A DNA stretch of 64,000 nucleotides, taken from Dendrocalamus latiflorus. Taxonomy: Eukaryota; Streptophyta; Magnoliopsida; Poales; Poaceae. Position numbers and translations under genes: made by a program. The notes beneath the pieces were generated by a model. It did not search any database, was not told where the DNA came from, and saw nothing but the letters and a program-made list of their open reading frames with translations. Below, in pieces: positions 31,511 to 44,800 of the stretch (within the stretch, counting starts at the first letter, position 1; the number at the start of each line of letters is the position of its first letter). The stretch spans positions 12,576,390 through 12,640,389 of the forward strand of contig CM029669.1 of NCBI GenBank assembly GCA_017311315.1. The letters run 5' to 3'.

Positions 31511-33634
31511 GAGACCATGTGGTCGTGATCCCATGAGAGTGATGAGTAATTGACAAGGGTTTAGGATAGTCGAGTTTGGTTTGGGTGACCATGTCGTTGC
31601 GTGGTGCAACGGGCTCGGTCGATTTGGTCAAACTTGGTCATTTGGGCTTAGGACGTTTATATTGATGTTTCGACAGGTTTGGACTTCGTCATGCGTGAGT
31701 ATGATGTGTTTATACTATTTACGCTTTCATATATCGAGCGGTGCTATTTGACGTGTTTTCTTGTCTGTGTGGCTGCAGGACGTCGAGTGGAGTCGTGGCG
31801 AGACACGGAGGACTGGACTATGCGCAGGTGGCGCTGAGGTCAGAACAGTCGGGAGGTGTCGAAGACGACGTGGACTCGAGGTGGTTGCGAGGCCTGCGAG
31901 GCAAGGAGCGCGGAAGCTTCTCGGAAGGTATAGAAGGGGCGAATCGGGAAATTCGCAAGGCTGCACAAGCGGGAGCGGGCTCCGTTGGATTTAGCCGGTG
32001 TAACGGGGCGGAGACCCGTTAGCCATGGGCTATAAAAGGAGAGGAGGGGCTGCATGCCCACTTGAGCACTTGAGGAGAATTAGGGTTTGCTAGAGTCAAA
32101 ACAGGCTTTGAGAGTTTGTTTTGGCTTTAGGCTTTAGTGGGTGAGAGTGGTTGGAGAGGCAGAGTGTGCTCCCTCTGTCCTCTTCGATGGTTTCCATGTG
32201 AGCTCTCTGCTTGTGTTCATCCCTTCTCAAGCATGTATGGTTGAGGGATTGAGAGGGAGAGGGAGAGGATTGTGTAGAGAGTCTTGTAATCACTTCCTTG
32301 TTCTAATGTCCATGCGTATGGGGAAGTAGCTCTCTGTAATCCTTGTGATTGGAATGAAAAATCTGAAGTTTTTCTCTGTTCATTCTGTTCTTGCTTCGAT
32401 GGCTCCTATGTGTGAATTTTGAGTTTTTGTGTTTGGAGTTCTTGCTTGCTGAGGAGTACCAAAATGGGTTGCTATGACATGGGAGATGCTCAAAAGCCAA
32501 TTGGCTAGCAAATCTTCAGAGCAAACCTTGTTTAATTTCAGTTTTTCCCTTTTGGCCTCCTCTGTTCTTGTTTTTCCTCTTCTAGGGTTTTGGTGAAATC
32601 TTGATTCCCTTGGACAAATGGCATGAAATTTGATCTGGATTATCCTATGGCTATTGCTAACATTTTCCTCAAAGTTTCATGCCCAAAGGATCAAAGGTTG
32701 AGGAGTAATTCAGATTTTGGTTCAGTTCTTGCAAAGAGTTCAATTTTGTCATAATCTGAATTTCTGGGTTTTGGATTGGATTCTCTTGTTCCCTAGAGTT
32801 TCAATCCTATCTAGATCATTTCCCTGCTCGTTAGGCCTCAAGTGAACTGCTATTTCTCCTCTTCTTCCTTGTGTTAATTTGGTCTGAAGGGTTTACTGCA
32901 ATCACTGATTTCGTGGTTTCAAGTTTGCAGTGTTCAGCTGCTCCCTTCTTCAGTCTGTTCGGCCAGTCTTGGATAGCAGTTTTCTTGGCTTTTGTTTCCT
33001 GCGTTCCTTGGTGTTTACTTCCATACCGAGTACTCCTTTTGGCTAAATTAATGGCTGTTTTGATTGGTCAATGAAATATGCAAATCCGAATGGAATGTTG
33101 ATTCCTGCATACAGTCCCGCTGTGTGTATGAGTCCAAGTTTCCTTGCAGCCGAACTGAACAAAAACTAAATCTGCTTGCTGTCCATTTCAGTTAATTACA
33201 GTTTAATAGGCTTGCTGTTTCCTTCTTTGGCCGAATGCTATATTAGCAAAATTTCTTTTCGGTTTCAGCTCTGATTCTGTACTCGGTTCAAGTTTTTCCT
33301 TTTTGGGTGTTTTCATTCCTAGTCGGCAGTAACATAGTGCCTTCCTTGTGTAGTAGTTCTTTAGTGTCTTTTCATTTTTTTTCTCAGCTGTTCTTCAACC
33401 ATTTTGCATGCAGATCAAACGGCATTATTTTCAACTGAAATTTTTATTGGTTAATCTCTGATTTATGCTGAATTTTTTGGTATCGCATGCGTTCCAGATT
33501 TCAGCAAAATTAATTTTAATTTTCTGTGAGTTGCTTTGTTTTGCATCTTTTTGAAAAATCAGTGTTCGATTTCTCGGGGGCGATTTTGAAGCGAGCGACA
33601 TTCACCCCCCCTCTGTCGCCATTTCGGTCCTACA
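31508..33634 (+). repeat. 5' LTR of a large-gag (SIRE/Maximus-like) Copia
   Basis: About 2.1 kb ending TTTCGGTCCTACA at 33634, three bases before the primer site. TATAAAAGGA at 32031-32040 is a plausible promoter. The start is uncertain (TGAGAG at 31508 or 31534). Long T-rich sequence at 32340-33600 carries no gene. Confidence 0.6.
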
Positions 33635-33677
33635 GTTGGTATCAGAGCCGGTTAGCTCTTAACCGGTCTCAAGAGCC

Positions 33678-36600
33678 ATGGCGATGGACAAGTACTCGAC
33701 CAAGCCGCCCGTTTTCGATGGCATCAATTACCCCTTTTGGAAGAGCCGAATGGAAACATACATCCAGGCCGAGGGGTATGCCATTTGGCGGAAGGTCAAG
33801 GTACGATTCGTTGTTCCTGCCGATGAGAACATCAATACCGGGAACATGGCTGATGTTGAGGCGAATGCAAAGGCAAGGAACATCATCATCCAGGGTTTGA
33901 GTCTAGCGAGTTTGACCGCATATCTCACCTGTCGTCCGCCTACGACATCTGGGTGACCCTCGACGCATACCATGAGGGCACCACCCAGATCAAGACGGTT
34001 CGACAGGACCAGTTCAAGCGCGAATACAACAAATTCGAGATGCTTGCTGGTGAGTCCCTGGACGAGTGCTTTTCACGATTTCACAAAATCTTGAGCAACC
34101 TCCGAGCGGTCGATCTCACATACCCCGACTCGGACAACGCTCGTCAGATGCTCGCGGCACTCGATCTGCGTGTTTGGGAGATGAAAGTGACCACCATCAA
34201 AGACACGACAGACCTCTCGACCTTGACTCTTGACACGCTGTACTCGCGCCTCAAGACTCACGAGATTGACGTTGTCTCTCGTAAGTCGAAGTCACAGTCG
34301 ATGGCTTTGGTCACCGATCCCGTTTCTTCGTTTGGTCCTTCTTCTGATTCGCTTTGCGGTTTCTCCCTTGCTGCTCTATGTGACGTAACTGATGATCAGT
34401 TAGAGCAGCTCGAGGATGAGCAACTGGCCCTCCTAGCTCGGAAGTTTTCCCATGCTTACAAGAGGAGGAGGGACAGAAAGAGGGGAGGACCCGTGATTTG
34501 CTTCGAGTGTGGTGGCCCCAACCACATTCGGGCAAACTGCCCCAAGCTGGAGAAAGGCAAGAACGACTACGGCGGTTCGGGCAAGAACGACTACACCGAC
34601 AAGAACCGCAACAAGAAGACTCCAGCTCAGACGCCGGGAAAGAAGAAGTTCCGCAACTTTGGCAAAGCCAAGAAGCTCTTCCACCGCGTCCTCACTGCCT
34701 TCGACGACCTCGACCTCAGCGAGGTGGAGGGATGGAGCGACGACGACGGGACGGGTGACCAATAGCCCAAGGATGGCGGCGACGACTTCTCCGGCATGTG
34801 CTTCGTGGCCCTCGAGGGCGAACTCAGCGACAGCGAGCTGTACTCCGACTCGAACGAGGTATGTCCCACCTACGACCAGCTCAATCATGCTTTTCTTATG
34901 CTAGGAGGTTTTCATGCTAGAGTGTCACATCCCAAAATTTCGCTTTCTGAAGATTTTAATTTTAAATTAATTATTTTAATGTATTTGGATTTTATTTGGA
35001 TTTATCTGGATTTATTTGGAGTTTATTTAAATTTTTAAAGCAAGAAAATGTATTTAAAATATTTTGTTAAAGTCAAAAAGAGTTTATTTTATTTTTCCTA
35101 GCCTTCCCTAAATTTTTAAGTAATTTTAGAGAATTTTCTGGAATTTAAAATTAATTTTCAAAGTTAAAAAGAATTTTATAAAATTATAAAATTCAAATCT
35201 GAAATTAAAAATATTTTTAGTAAGTCTAAAATGCTTCCAGGAATATTTTATGATTTTTTCTGGAATTTTTAGACATTAAATATTAATTTTCCAAGTGTTT
35301 ATAAAGTTTCTAGTATTTGCTGAAATTTATTCCGAAAATAAAAATCAAATAAATCCTAGCCCGCCACGTGTCGCTCTCAGATTAAATCCACCTCTCTCCA
35401 CGTTTTAATCCTAGCCATCCACCACAACTTACCCCTTCATAAAATCCAAAGCCTCTCATACACCCACTTGCCACGTGTCGCAAATCCGACGGCCCGTACC
35501 CCTTCACTAATTCACCCTCTCTATGACACATGGGGCCCCCTTGTCATATCCTTCTTCTACCTTCCTTTCTTCCTCCTCCCACCCTCTCTCTCCACCTCCA
35601 TTAATACCGAAATTATAGCTTCAAAATCCCGCGCTTCTCCCTCATAAAATCTCGATTAAATGGTGGAAACGGATCCTCTATCAATTACCTCCATTCATCC
35701 GGCCGTTTCCCCTCAAATTTCGCCCCCTAATCACGGTTTGCATTAACTCCGGCGAGGTCTAAAAATCCGGCCGCCCCTCCTCCCATGGCCTATAAATACC
35801 GCCCTTCCCCTCCCCTCTTTTCACCCCGCCTCCCACCGCGCCTCCTCCTCCTCTCCCCGGCCGTCTCCCGGCGCTCCACCGCCGCCTCCCGTCGCCTCTT
35901 CACCGCCCCCAACCGGCCTCACCGCCGCCGCCATTTTTGCGCCGCCGCCGGCCGCCCCGCCTCCCGTCGCCGCCGCCGGTAAGCCGCCGCCGACCTCCCC
36001 CTCACCCCGCCGCCGCTCGCCGCCCCCACCTCCGGCCGCCGGCCGCCGGCGAGGCCGGCTGGCCATCTCCCGTACGCCCGTACGCGCCGCCCTCGTGGCG
36101 GGTTGAGCCGCGTGGACGGTCACGTGGCCGCCACCTCACGCCCGCATGGCGCCTTGTGGCCGGTGCGCCACGTCGGCAAGACCCGTGGTCCGTGGAACCG
36201 GTCCACGGTAGACCGGACCCACCTGTCATTCAAATAACTTTCCCGCTCAAGAAATTCGAAATTTGCTGACGTCATAAATGGCATTTTCCAATACAAAAAT
36301 AATTCCCGAAATCCGGTTTTTCCTTTTTCCCTCCTATTTAATCTTTCGGAAGCCATAACTTTCTCGTTTTAACTCCGATTTGAGCCGTTCAAATTTATAA
36401 ATTTTTCTAAAATCATAAACTATCCAAATATACACTCTTTTTGAATTTTTGAATTTTATTTAAATTTTGGTTGAATTTATTTGTTTTGTTTGTTCGTCTT
36501 TACGCGCGTAGATTCCGCCGTCGCCGAGGAACTCGTCGAGTCGCAGCAAGAAGACCCAACCAGCGTCCAAGAAGGCAAGTCTCCTTTGATCATCTTGAAC

Positions 36601-39600
36601 CTATGATTTCGAAATGTTTTAATTAATTTAAATTATGTGCATTGCTATTTATATAAAATATTAGTTCAAATCTTAAGGGTTAGTTAAACCAACCTTGTTA
36701 TACCCTCCATTGAAATTGAATGCCATGTACCTTTGTCACCCTAGAGTTTCATTTGTCTCAATAATGAGATTATTACTGAATCTTTGTGAATAGTGGAATG
36801 ATAGTATAATGCTTAGTCTCGCTATTTAATACCTTTGAAATCTTGCAAATGGGAAATTATGAATTATTGTAATACTCTTGTGTTTATGAAAATTAGTGGT
36901 AATTGGAGTTGCCACTGTTCTTTTAAAATAAACTAAAATGTGAAAATTGGTTTAGATTAGGGTGGATGGTTAGTTTGGATTGGTGCAGAAAGCACGAGAT
37001 CTTGTAATGTGTATGTTCCACCCTAGTCAATTAAGGACCGACGCTTGTGTTTGTCCAGACTGAGCATTAACCGTACAACCACAAGTCTATATGGGTACGA
37101 CCTAGCTGACTAACTTACGATAGTCTAGTTTAGGTGCCACCAGTGGAAAGTGGATGCCAGGGATGGACTGGTTATTCACAGTGAGGGACAGGGATTTACT
37201 GTACTCATATGGCGCAAGAGGGGGCTTCGGTTCGGGCAGTTAGCCTACCTGCGGTGAAACCTCAGCGGGTGGTATCTAGCTAGATTAGAGTAAGGTAAAG
37301 GCTTTGTGATATTTTATCTGAGTCTCATGCCAAAGGAAGCGTGTTGACTTTTAGGATAAATTATCTCTTGTGGGTAAAGTTGTACAACCTCTGCAGAGTG
37401 TAAAACTATTCGAATAGCCGTGCCCACGGTCAAGGGCGGGCAAGGAATGCATTCACATGGTAGATTTCTGGTTTTGGTTTTAAAAACAAAAGATTTGTAT
37501 TCCGAGAGTGGAGGGAACTCTCGGAAGGGAATCCTGGCGGATGGAGCCAGAGAGGGTGGATGGAACCCGCAGTTTTAAACTTGACCAATTGTAATTGGTT
37601 GGCTAGTGTTGGTAGATGGAACCTTCACTAGAAAGTTAATGATAGTTTCTGCTAAAACATTTACTTTATTAAATTGATGCCTTCGAAAATAATTAGTAGT
37701 AATTGAATTTAAAATATTGCTTTGTGCAAAAGAACCATATAGCCTTCCTTTGTCAAGCCTTGCATCTATTGCATTTTTCCCAAGACTTGCGGAGTACTTT
37801 ATGTACTCACGCGTTGCTCTCAAAAATAAATCTCAGAAGAATACGAAGCTCAAGAAGGAGACTACGACTACTTCGCGTGTGGATTTGACGAAGGATTTCC
37901 GGAGTACTAGGTCGCGCTTCCCCAGTCAATTGCCTGTGGCGTATTGATGGGTCATCGCTGGATTTATCTTCTGCTTCCGCTGTTTTTGTGTGTGTGTGAG
38001 GTCTTGAAACCTCAGTTGTAATAATAAGACCTTTCGGTCTGTACTCTCAATTATTGTAATAAAGCGTTGTTGGTTATGTAATCATTTCTGTTTGACTGTG
38101 TGCACTAGCTTTGATCTGGGACTAGTGCTGTAATACACAGAGGGTCCGGGTTCGGAAATCCGGGGTCCCGACATAGAGCTAAGGCTAGGTGTGCTAAGTT
38201 AGAGAAGGAAATAGATAGACTGTCACTAGATATTATTGCTCTTACATCTGCTCCCTCTAGTGATGATTGTGATACATGCTCTGCTTTGCTGGTTGATATG
38301 GAGAAATCAAGGACCTCGCATGATAGTTTGTCCTCTGAACTCGATATTGTTAAGGTGGAGAATGTTAGTCTGCTTGCTGAGCTTGAGATGAGTAGAGTAG
38401 CGCCTATTTCATCTACTGTTGTTGAGACGACTTCTTGCACCTCATGTGAGGATAAGGACAATACTTTGAGAGGTCATTATACCATGCTCCTTGATCTGCC
38501 TGAATTGTGTGAAAATTGCAATAATTTGAAGTTGAATCTAAAGAAGGCAGATCATAAAATTTCTGAGTTGTATGCTTGGTTGTGTGAGCCAGTTGCTTCA
38601 TGTTCAAACTGTCCTAAATTAACTGCTGAACTTGAATCTGTCTCAAAACAGTTTCAAGAACTAGTTGATGACAACAATAGATTGGCTCAATCTGCTTCTA
38701 AGGACCCTGTTAGCTCACCATGCTTTAATTGTAACAAACTAAAATCTGACCTGATTATATTAGAAGAAAAATGTGTGAAGCTAACTAAGAATTTACTAGA
38801 GAAGCCATCAACTCATTGTGATGTGATTGTTGAGGAGGGGGAGAAGCCCCAGGGTAAAGTAGAGACGCCTAGCGACGTGAACCAACCGGCTAGCAGTAGG
38901 ACTATCCATTCAGAGTCGGCTGTGCGTGCACAAGCCATTCTTTCCTCTGCTGTTGGTTCTTCATCTGCTCCCTTACCTCCTGTTGTTCCCTCTTCCCCCT
39001 ACTCTTCTTGCACCTCTCTCTTTCGGGAGTGTCAGTACCTTATGAACACTCTCGAGAGATTTGTAGGCGGCAAGAAGAAGCTTAATCTTATTCTAGACCA
39101 ATCCAAGATTTGCAAGTTCAATCAAGGTCTAGGATATGATTTCTATGAGAATATGAGGAAACATCCACCTGCTATTCTCCGACCCATCGTAGGAGGTGTG
39201 ATCGAGGTTGAGCCCAGATCTGATGAAGTTAAATTCAAATCAGCGGGCTTTGTCCAAGGGATCTCTGACAGCAAGGTGATTCCACCTGTTGCTTCGGCCT
39301 CTCAGAAGGCGACGCCTCTTCGTGCTACTTCCACCTCTCAGAAGGTGAAGTACCACTGCACCTTCTGTCAGAAGGATGGGCACTCGATCGAGATATGCTT
39401 CAGGCGCATCAGGATTGCGCGAAGAGACCGTGCAGAGGCACTTAGGCGTATTCAGGGTCAGCCCCAGATCCTGAGTGCACCTAAGACTAGCACGAGGTCC
39501 AAGTTTGCTTCTGACGGGTTTGGACAGCATCGAGGACTTGGTTTTTCTGAGTCTTCTGGTTTTCGTCCTCATGCTGCTCCGGGTCGTGACTTCCGCCGTC

Positions 39601-39872
39601 CAAAGGGTACATCTCGTTTCCCCCATCGAGACAGTTACCCACGGCGTGATCAGCGTGTTGCCGGTGTTCCGACTCGCTCTCCCGTAGCAGTCGGACCCTG
39701 CAACAGCTTCAGGTCTGCTCATAGACCTTCTGCTTCTTTGAGTCACGGAGAGCGTAGGGTAGATAGAGGTCAGTCGTGTTTGACTACTTCATCTGCTCCA
39801 CGTGTTACTCGGTATTGGGTGCCAAAATCTCTCTTGATTTATCCCAGTACTGAGACTTTACTCTCTATTTGA
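33678..39872 (+). pseudogene. Copia gag, disrupted by frameshift, stop and solo-LTR insertion
   Basis: Starts at ATG 33678 (KPPVFDGINYPFWKSRMETY, a DUF4219-like motif). A 1-base shift near 33897 moves the coding frame. The UBN2 gag core (ESLDECFSRFHKILSNL) is followed by a zinc knuckle CFECGGPNHIRANC near 34499 and an acidic tail with an in-frame TAG at 34763-34765. The frame then meets the inserted LTR at 34923. It resumes at 38179 in the matching phase as a Lys/Glu/Leu-rich coiled-coil region, a second knuckle-like CTFCQKDGHSIEIC near 39356 and an Arg/Ser-rich stretch. It ends at TGA 39870-39872. The long gag with coiled coils is typical of SIRE/Maximus elements. Confidence 0.8.
34923..38173 (+). 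mobile_element. 3.25-kb solo LTR inserted in Copia gag
   Basis: Begins TGTCACATCCCAAAATTT and ends GGGTCCCGACA, with exact TSD TAGAG at 34918-34922 and 38174-38178. It has no primer site, polypurine tract or coding interior, so it is one LTR left after unequal recombination. TATAAATACC (35791-35800) with a C-rich start region and AATAAA near 38059 fit promoter and poly(A) signals. LTRs this long are typical of Ty3/Gypsy (for example Tat-type) elements; the family is inferred. Proline- and arginine-rich ORFs at 35780-36270 reflect GC-rich leader sequence. Confidence 0.85.
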
Positions 39873-40672
39873 CTCAGGTTCGCCGGGTAGGGAAGGAGAA
39901 GGTTTGGCTTGTAGACTCCGGTTGTTCTCGTCATATGACCGGAGACTCCCGTTGGTTCTCCTCCCTAGCCCGCACTCCAGGTGATGAGACGATCACCTTC
40001 AGAGACGCTTCGTCTGGGCGCGTCATCGCCAAAGGTACTGTGCGTATTAATGCCTCTTTTATTCTTAAGGATGTTGCCTTGGTTAGTAAGCTGCAGTACA
40101 ACTTGCTTTCCGTTTCTCAGCTTACCGATGACGGTTTCGAGGTGAGCTTCAAGAAAAACAGTTGCACAATTCTTGATTCTTCGGGTAGTCTGGTTTGCGG
40201 GATTTCTCGTTTTGGGAGGATCTTTCATGCTGATTTCTCTGAGTCTTCTGGTGATCCTCTCAGGTGTTTAGTTGCTTCTGAGTCCCGCGATCTTTCTTTC
40301 CGGCATAGGAGACTTGGTCATATTGGGTTTGACCATTTGACTCGAGTTAGCAGCCACGATCTCATTCGTGGTTTGCCGAAACTCAAGATGGTCAAAGATC
40401 TAGTTTGTGCTCCATGCCGGCACGGCAAGATGGTTGCCGCTTCTCACCCTCCGGTCACAGTTACTATGACCGATGCACCGGGACAGCTGCTCCACATGGA
40501 TACAGTGGGACCAGCTCGAGTGCAGTCAGCAGGAGGGAAGTGGTATGTTCTTGTCGTGGTCGATGACTTCTCGAGGTATTCTTGGGTGTTTTTCTTAGCC
40601 TCGAAGGATGAGACATTTTCACATTTCCGAGGTCTTTTCGGTAGGCTTTCTGTTGAGCTCCCGGGTGCCTAA
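39869..40672 (+). pseudogene. Copia pol fragment: protease, GAG-pre-integrase, partial integrase
   Basis: Frame -1 relative to gag, open from about 39854. It encodes VDSGCSRHMTG (protease active site), then RHRRLGHIGFDHL with CAPCRHGK (zinc-binding pre-integrase region), then LHMDTVGPARV and VVDDFSRYSWVFF (first integrase Asp). It ends at a stop at 40672 before the remaining catalytic residues. Family elements normally fuse gag and pol in one frame, so the shift at the run TATTTGACTC is probably a 1-base loss. Not functional. Confidence 0.8.
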
Positions 40673-41860
40673 GTACATGGAAAGGCATTTAGGCTTGGCT
40701 TATTCATGAAGAGGTAAACTCCACTACGTGCAAAAATGAAGTCAAATTTTGGGATGATCTTGCCATACCATGAACTAATACCATCTCGATAACAAGTACT
40801 TACATTCAAGTATTCAGCCCCTAGCCTTGTGTAGGTTGCATTACATGAAAATCTTTTAAAATGGGTGCTCTTGTTCTTTTTCTAAAAGTTCATTATTATA
40901 ATCATAAGCAAGTTGTAAGTGGCACATTACGGGGAAGCGCTAAATCATAATCATGTATATCACATCTCTAAGTGTGCCCATATTAATTAAGTGTTAGTAT
41001 TGATTTTTAAAATTGAGCCATTTGGCCAAAAGTCAAAATTTTTGAAATTATAAGCATATCTTTGAAAAACTAGTTAAAAATATATACAAATGTATTTCGA
41101 AGATTTTGACTTTAGAAAAACTTATTTTAAGTAAAATTGAGTTTCTAATCTAAAACTAGCAATATAGTATCTTGTTTTGTCTTTGAACTAAAAAAATTGG
41201 CCAAAATCAATTCTAAATGGAATTTAAAAAGTGTTCAATGCTAAAAACCTATAAGTTAACTATTTCAAACATTATTGGTATTAAAAAATTTTCTAAAAAG
41301 CCAACTAATCAAAAGTTATTTGGTTTTGGAACCCATCCAAAATCTTAAGTTGGCCTAAGTGGTTACAATCTAGTACTTAATTGAGCTTTACTATTTGAAC
41401 CAAAATTATTGACTTATATTGACTCATACATGTATTTACAACTCATACATAAAATCAAAATACTTAATACATTCTCAAATGCTCATTCTTGCAATCTTGA
41501 AGATTTTATTGAAAATGAGCTTGTTTTTGAAAAAATAAAATCTTAATTTGTTAAAATCTACATTCAAAAAAATTTTAATCATGGCATATAGCTAGAAATG
41601 TTCCACAAATAGTTTATATTTCATTGTGAGAAACTTTGGAGCAAGTTACAACATTATATCTTTTCTCTCCTCAAAATTCCAATCCTTGGCATGCTTTCAG
41701 CGGAAATCTGGTACTACCACAGTTTTCCGAGCGGTACTAACGATAAATGGTATGACCACAATTTGTATGGCGGTACTACTGATTTTTCTAAAAAAAAGGC
41801 TGATTTGATTCAAAATTTGTTGATATACAACCACCAATGTAAGTCTTTACACGGGTATAA
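40673..41860. other. AT-rich stretch without genes
   Basis: Probable 3' non-coding retroelement DNA. Short GGTACTAC/CGGTACTA motifs near 41710-41790 recall similar motifs at 1000-1040 and 2320-2490, suggesting shared retroelement sequence. No ORF of interest. Confidence 0.4.
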
Positions 41861-41869
41861 GTCCTATTC

Positions 41870-44800
41870 CCCTTGATGCTGCAAGGATCACCTTTTGCAC
41901 CAATCCTTTGATGAAAGGATTTGTCAAGTTCCTTTCAAACTAGATGTATTCCATAGAAATAACACCTGTCTCTCTAACATGCCTTATCAACTTAAGTCAT
42001 CTGTTTATATGTTTTCAGGATTTCATATTATCCTTCCTACTCTTAGCCTTAACCAATATGGTTTGGTTATCGCAGCAGGTCAATATGGCGGAAGTTGGCT
42101 TTTCCATCACAGGTAGGTTAGACAGGAATTTCCTGATCCATTCTACTCAATAGCCACTGAGTCAAGAGCTACCAACTGCCTCCATGGTGGATCGTGTAAG
42201 TACAATCTAGTTAGAAGACTTCCACGAGAGAGCCCACTACCACACATGGGGTCATGACGAACGGTTTATAACCCTCATCAGAGATGGTTTCTAAATCGTC
42301 TAATTTATTGTGTCTGTGATAATAGGTGGTTATCATAGACGGCTCCTAAACTGTCTGTGATGAGTCACAACACAGACGGTTTTTTAAAATAACCGTTTGT
42401 GATATGTCACAACACAGATGGTTTTTTAAAAAATAACTATCTGTGATATGTTACATATTATGGACGATTTTATGAAATAACCATATGTATTGTGACTTAT
42501 CACCGACGACTAATACAAAAAATTGACCACGATGGTTCTTTGTAAAGCTAAAAAATGTTTGTTTTCAGCTAGCCTCAGGAAATGCTAACCATGCCTTCTA
42601 AAAATAAGCAAGTAGATCACAGATAATTGTAGATCTTATAGCACATGACAATCATTACACAGATCTCACAAATGAATTACAACAGAATGAGTTACAGTTG
42701 AATGAATTACAACTGAATCAAAAGTTCGTGGACAATTGGTTCTCTTTTTCTCATCTTAGCATATATTATTGCTATAAGATCTCATTAAGTGCTTTAAAAT
42801 AACTACTACTCCGACTGACATAGTTTTAGTGGTCAAGTGTGATACGCGATCTTTAATTGTGGGGTGTGCAAGACTATGTTAGTTTTACCATGAAATATAT
42901 GTGTATCATTTATCTAAATCAAGAACAAGTTGTGACTTTATATTATGTAGTTTACTACCTCAATGTCAAAAGAGAAGTAGTTCTCCTATCTCAAAGGACC
43001 TCCATGATAGTCATTTAGCTCCTAGGCATTTTTGATATGCCTCGGCCCTCTCACTTAGTTGCTCCTTTGGTCTGGTCATCAGACACATTTGATGAACACT
43101 GCATGGACGCCATCATAGGTGTCAGTTGCACTTTATTGGTATGCACTGAAACACGACACTAATACTACAATCTAAGCATAGTAAATTGAATCACACTAGT
43201 ATGCTTCTATACTTAGAATTGATTAACCAATCATGCTTATAGAACCTTGATCATAGAGTGATAATCATCTAGAATTATATTCAAATAGATATTAGAAATG
43301 TCATAACTTCAAGAACATGCTTGACATAAAGAAAACCCTATTCATACGAATGTTTAGGCCAATCGTATGATTTCAGTTTATGAACAGTAGTAACATTCAT
43401 GTAGCATTTCATTTTTCAAGTTGTATTTTCTATGCATGTCAAACATTCCATTTTTACTTGCCTTTTATTAGCAAAGGAATCCTAAATGAATTACTACATT
43501 GCGGTTTATTAAATTGAATCACTTACGAAAATGTAGCATCACACTCATGCACATATCAACCATTCATACATATCATAGAACTCACATAAGTATGGAATGC
43601 ATTAGAAATCAATGTGGACATGCACATGATGCACACCTTGAGCTTGGCCGATTAGCAAAAGTGAAACTTGAGTTTCCTTGCTTTGCAATATTATTCCCAA
43701 TCAATTATTCTAAACTGCAGCAATATTCTCAAGTAAAAAAACTACAATAGGAATAGAGAAGGATGGCAAATGTATTAGTGCCAGCTGCAAATCCTAAACG
43801 CATACAACTAGCTACATAGATTACATCACGACGGGGAGCCAAGGAGGAGGTGACAACGATGAGGAGTCGGGTGGAGGCGTCGCTCGATAGGGAGCAGAGG
43901 AGGAAGCGACGGGAATAGGGGGCCGAGGAGGATGCAGCAGCATTGGAGGTGAAGGGGGAGCTGAGAAGGCGTGCGAGTATGTTAGAAAACCTAAGTGAGC
44001 ACAAGAGTACAGTAAATTAGGTTTTTGTCCCTGTATATATAGAAGAATATTATCATAGACGATGTTTAAAAATAACCATCTATAAATTATTACAGATGCT
44101 TCGAACTAAAAACCGTCTGTGATGTATCCCATTATCACAGATGGTTTGTGGTTTGAAGTGTTTGTGAATTATCACAGATGGCTCAGATTAAAAACCGTCT
44201 GTGATAATTATGTATCACAGACTATTCTAGCCTTCACTAGAAACATAGACAGTCACGCTTGTAAAATTATTTGTGATAATTACAACACTGATGGATTCTA
44301 GGGAACCATCTGTGATGAGATGTCTAGCATAGCCTTCTCTGTAGTAGTGACCCCACCAGCTAGAGTGGAAACACAGCCACTCGTAGCCTTCATGTCGTTC
44401 GAGTCACTGATCTAGTTGGAATCACTGAATCCTTCTAAGCCTGTCGGACGGCCAAAATAATATATTGCAAAATTGTGGTCCCCTTTAGGAACCTAAGTAC
44501 CCTCTCTAGTGCTATCCAATGATCATCTCCTAGATTGGTCGTATAACGAGTCAATCTGCTTATAGCATATGGGATATCTAGCCTTGTTGCCCTACTTAGA
44601 TACATTAAGCATTCAATTATTTGAGAATATTTAAGCCAGTCTTTTTTATGTCCAGTGTTTTTATGTAGCTTAACATTTGGATCATAGAGTGTGGCCACTG
44701 ACTTACAGTCCATGAACCCAAATCTGGTTAGGACCTTATCCATATATAGGATTATGAAAGAATAATCACATTCTCGCCCTTTATTAGCTTGATGTTTAAC

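Larger units (their letters stand above)
31508..41660 (+). mobile_element. Broken SIRE/Maximus-like Copia element
   Basis: 5' LTR, primer site TGGTATCAGAGCC (33637-33649), gag, protease and partial integrase on the plus strand, interrupted by a solo LTR (34923-38173). After 40672 the rest of integrase, reverse transcriptase and RNase H are missing. AT-rich non-coding DNA like a retroelement 3' region follows, with no identified 3' LTR. The right border is approximate. Confidence 0.75.

Noticed and set aside
35785..36345. Overlapping ORFs inside the solo LTR
   Set aside because: GC-rich leader sequence after the LTR TATA box; open on both strands, no conserved motif.
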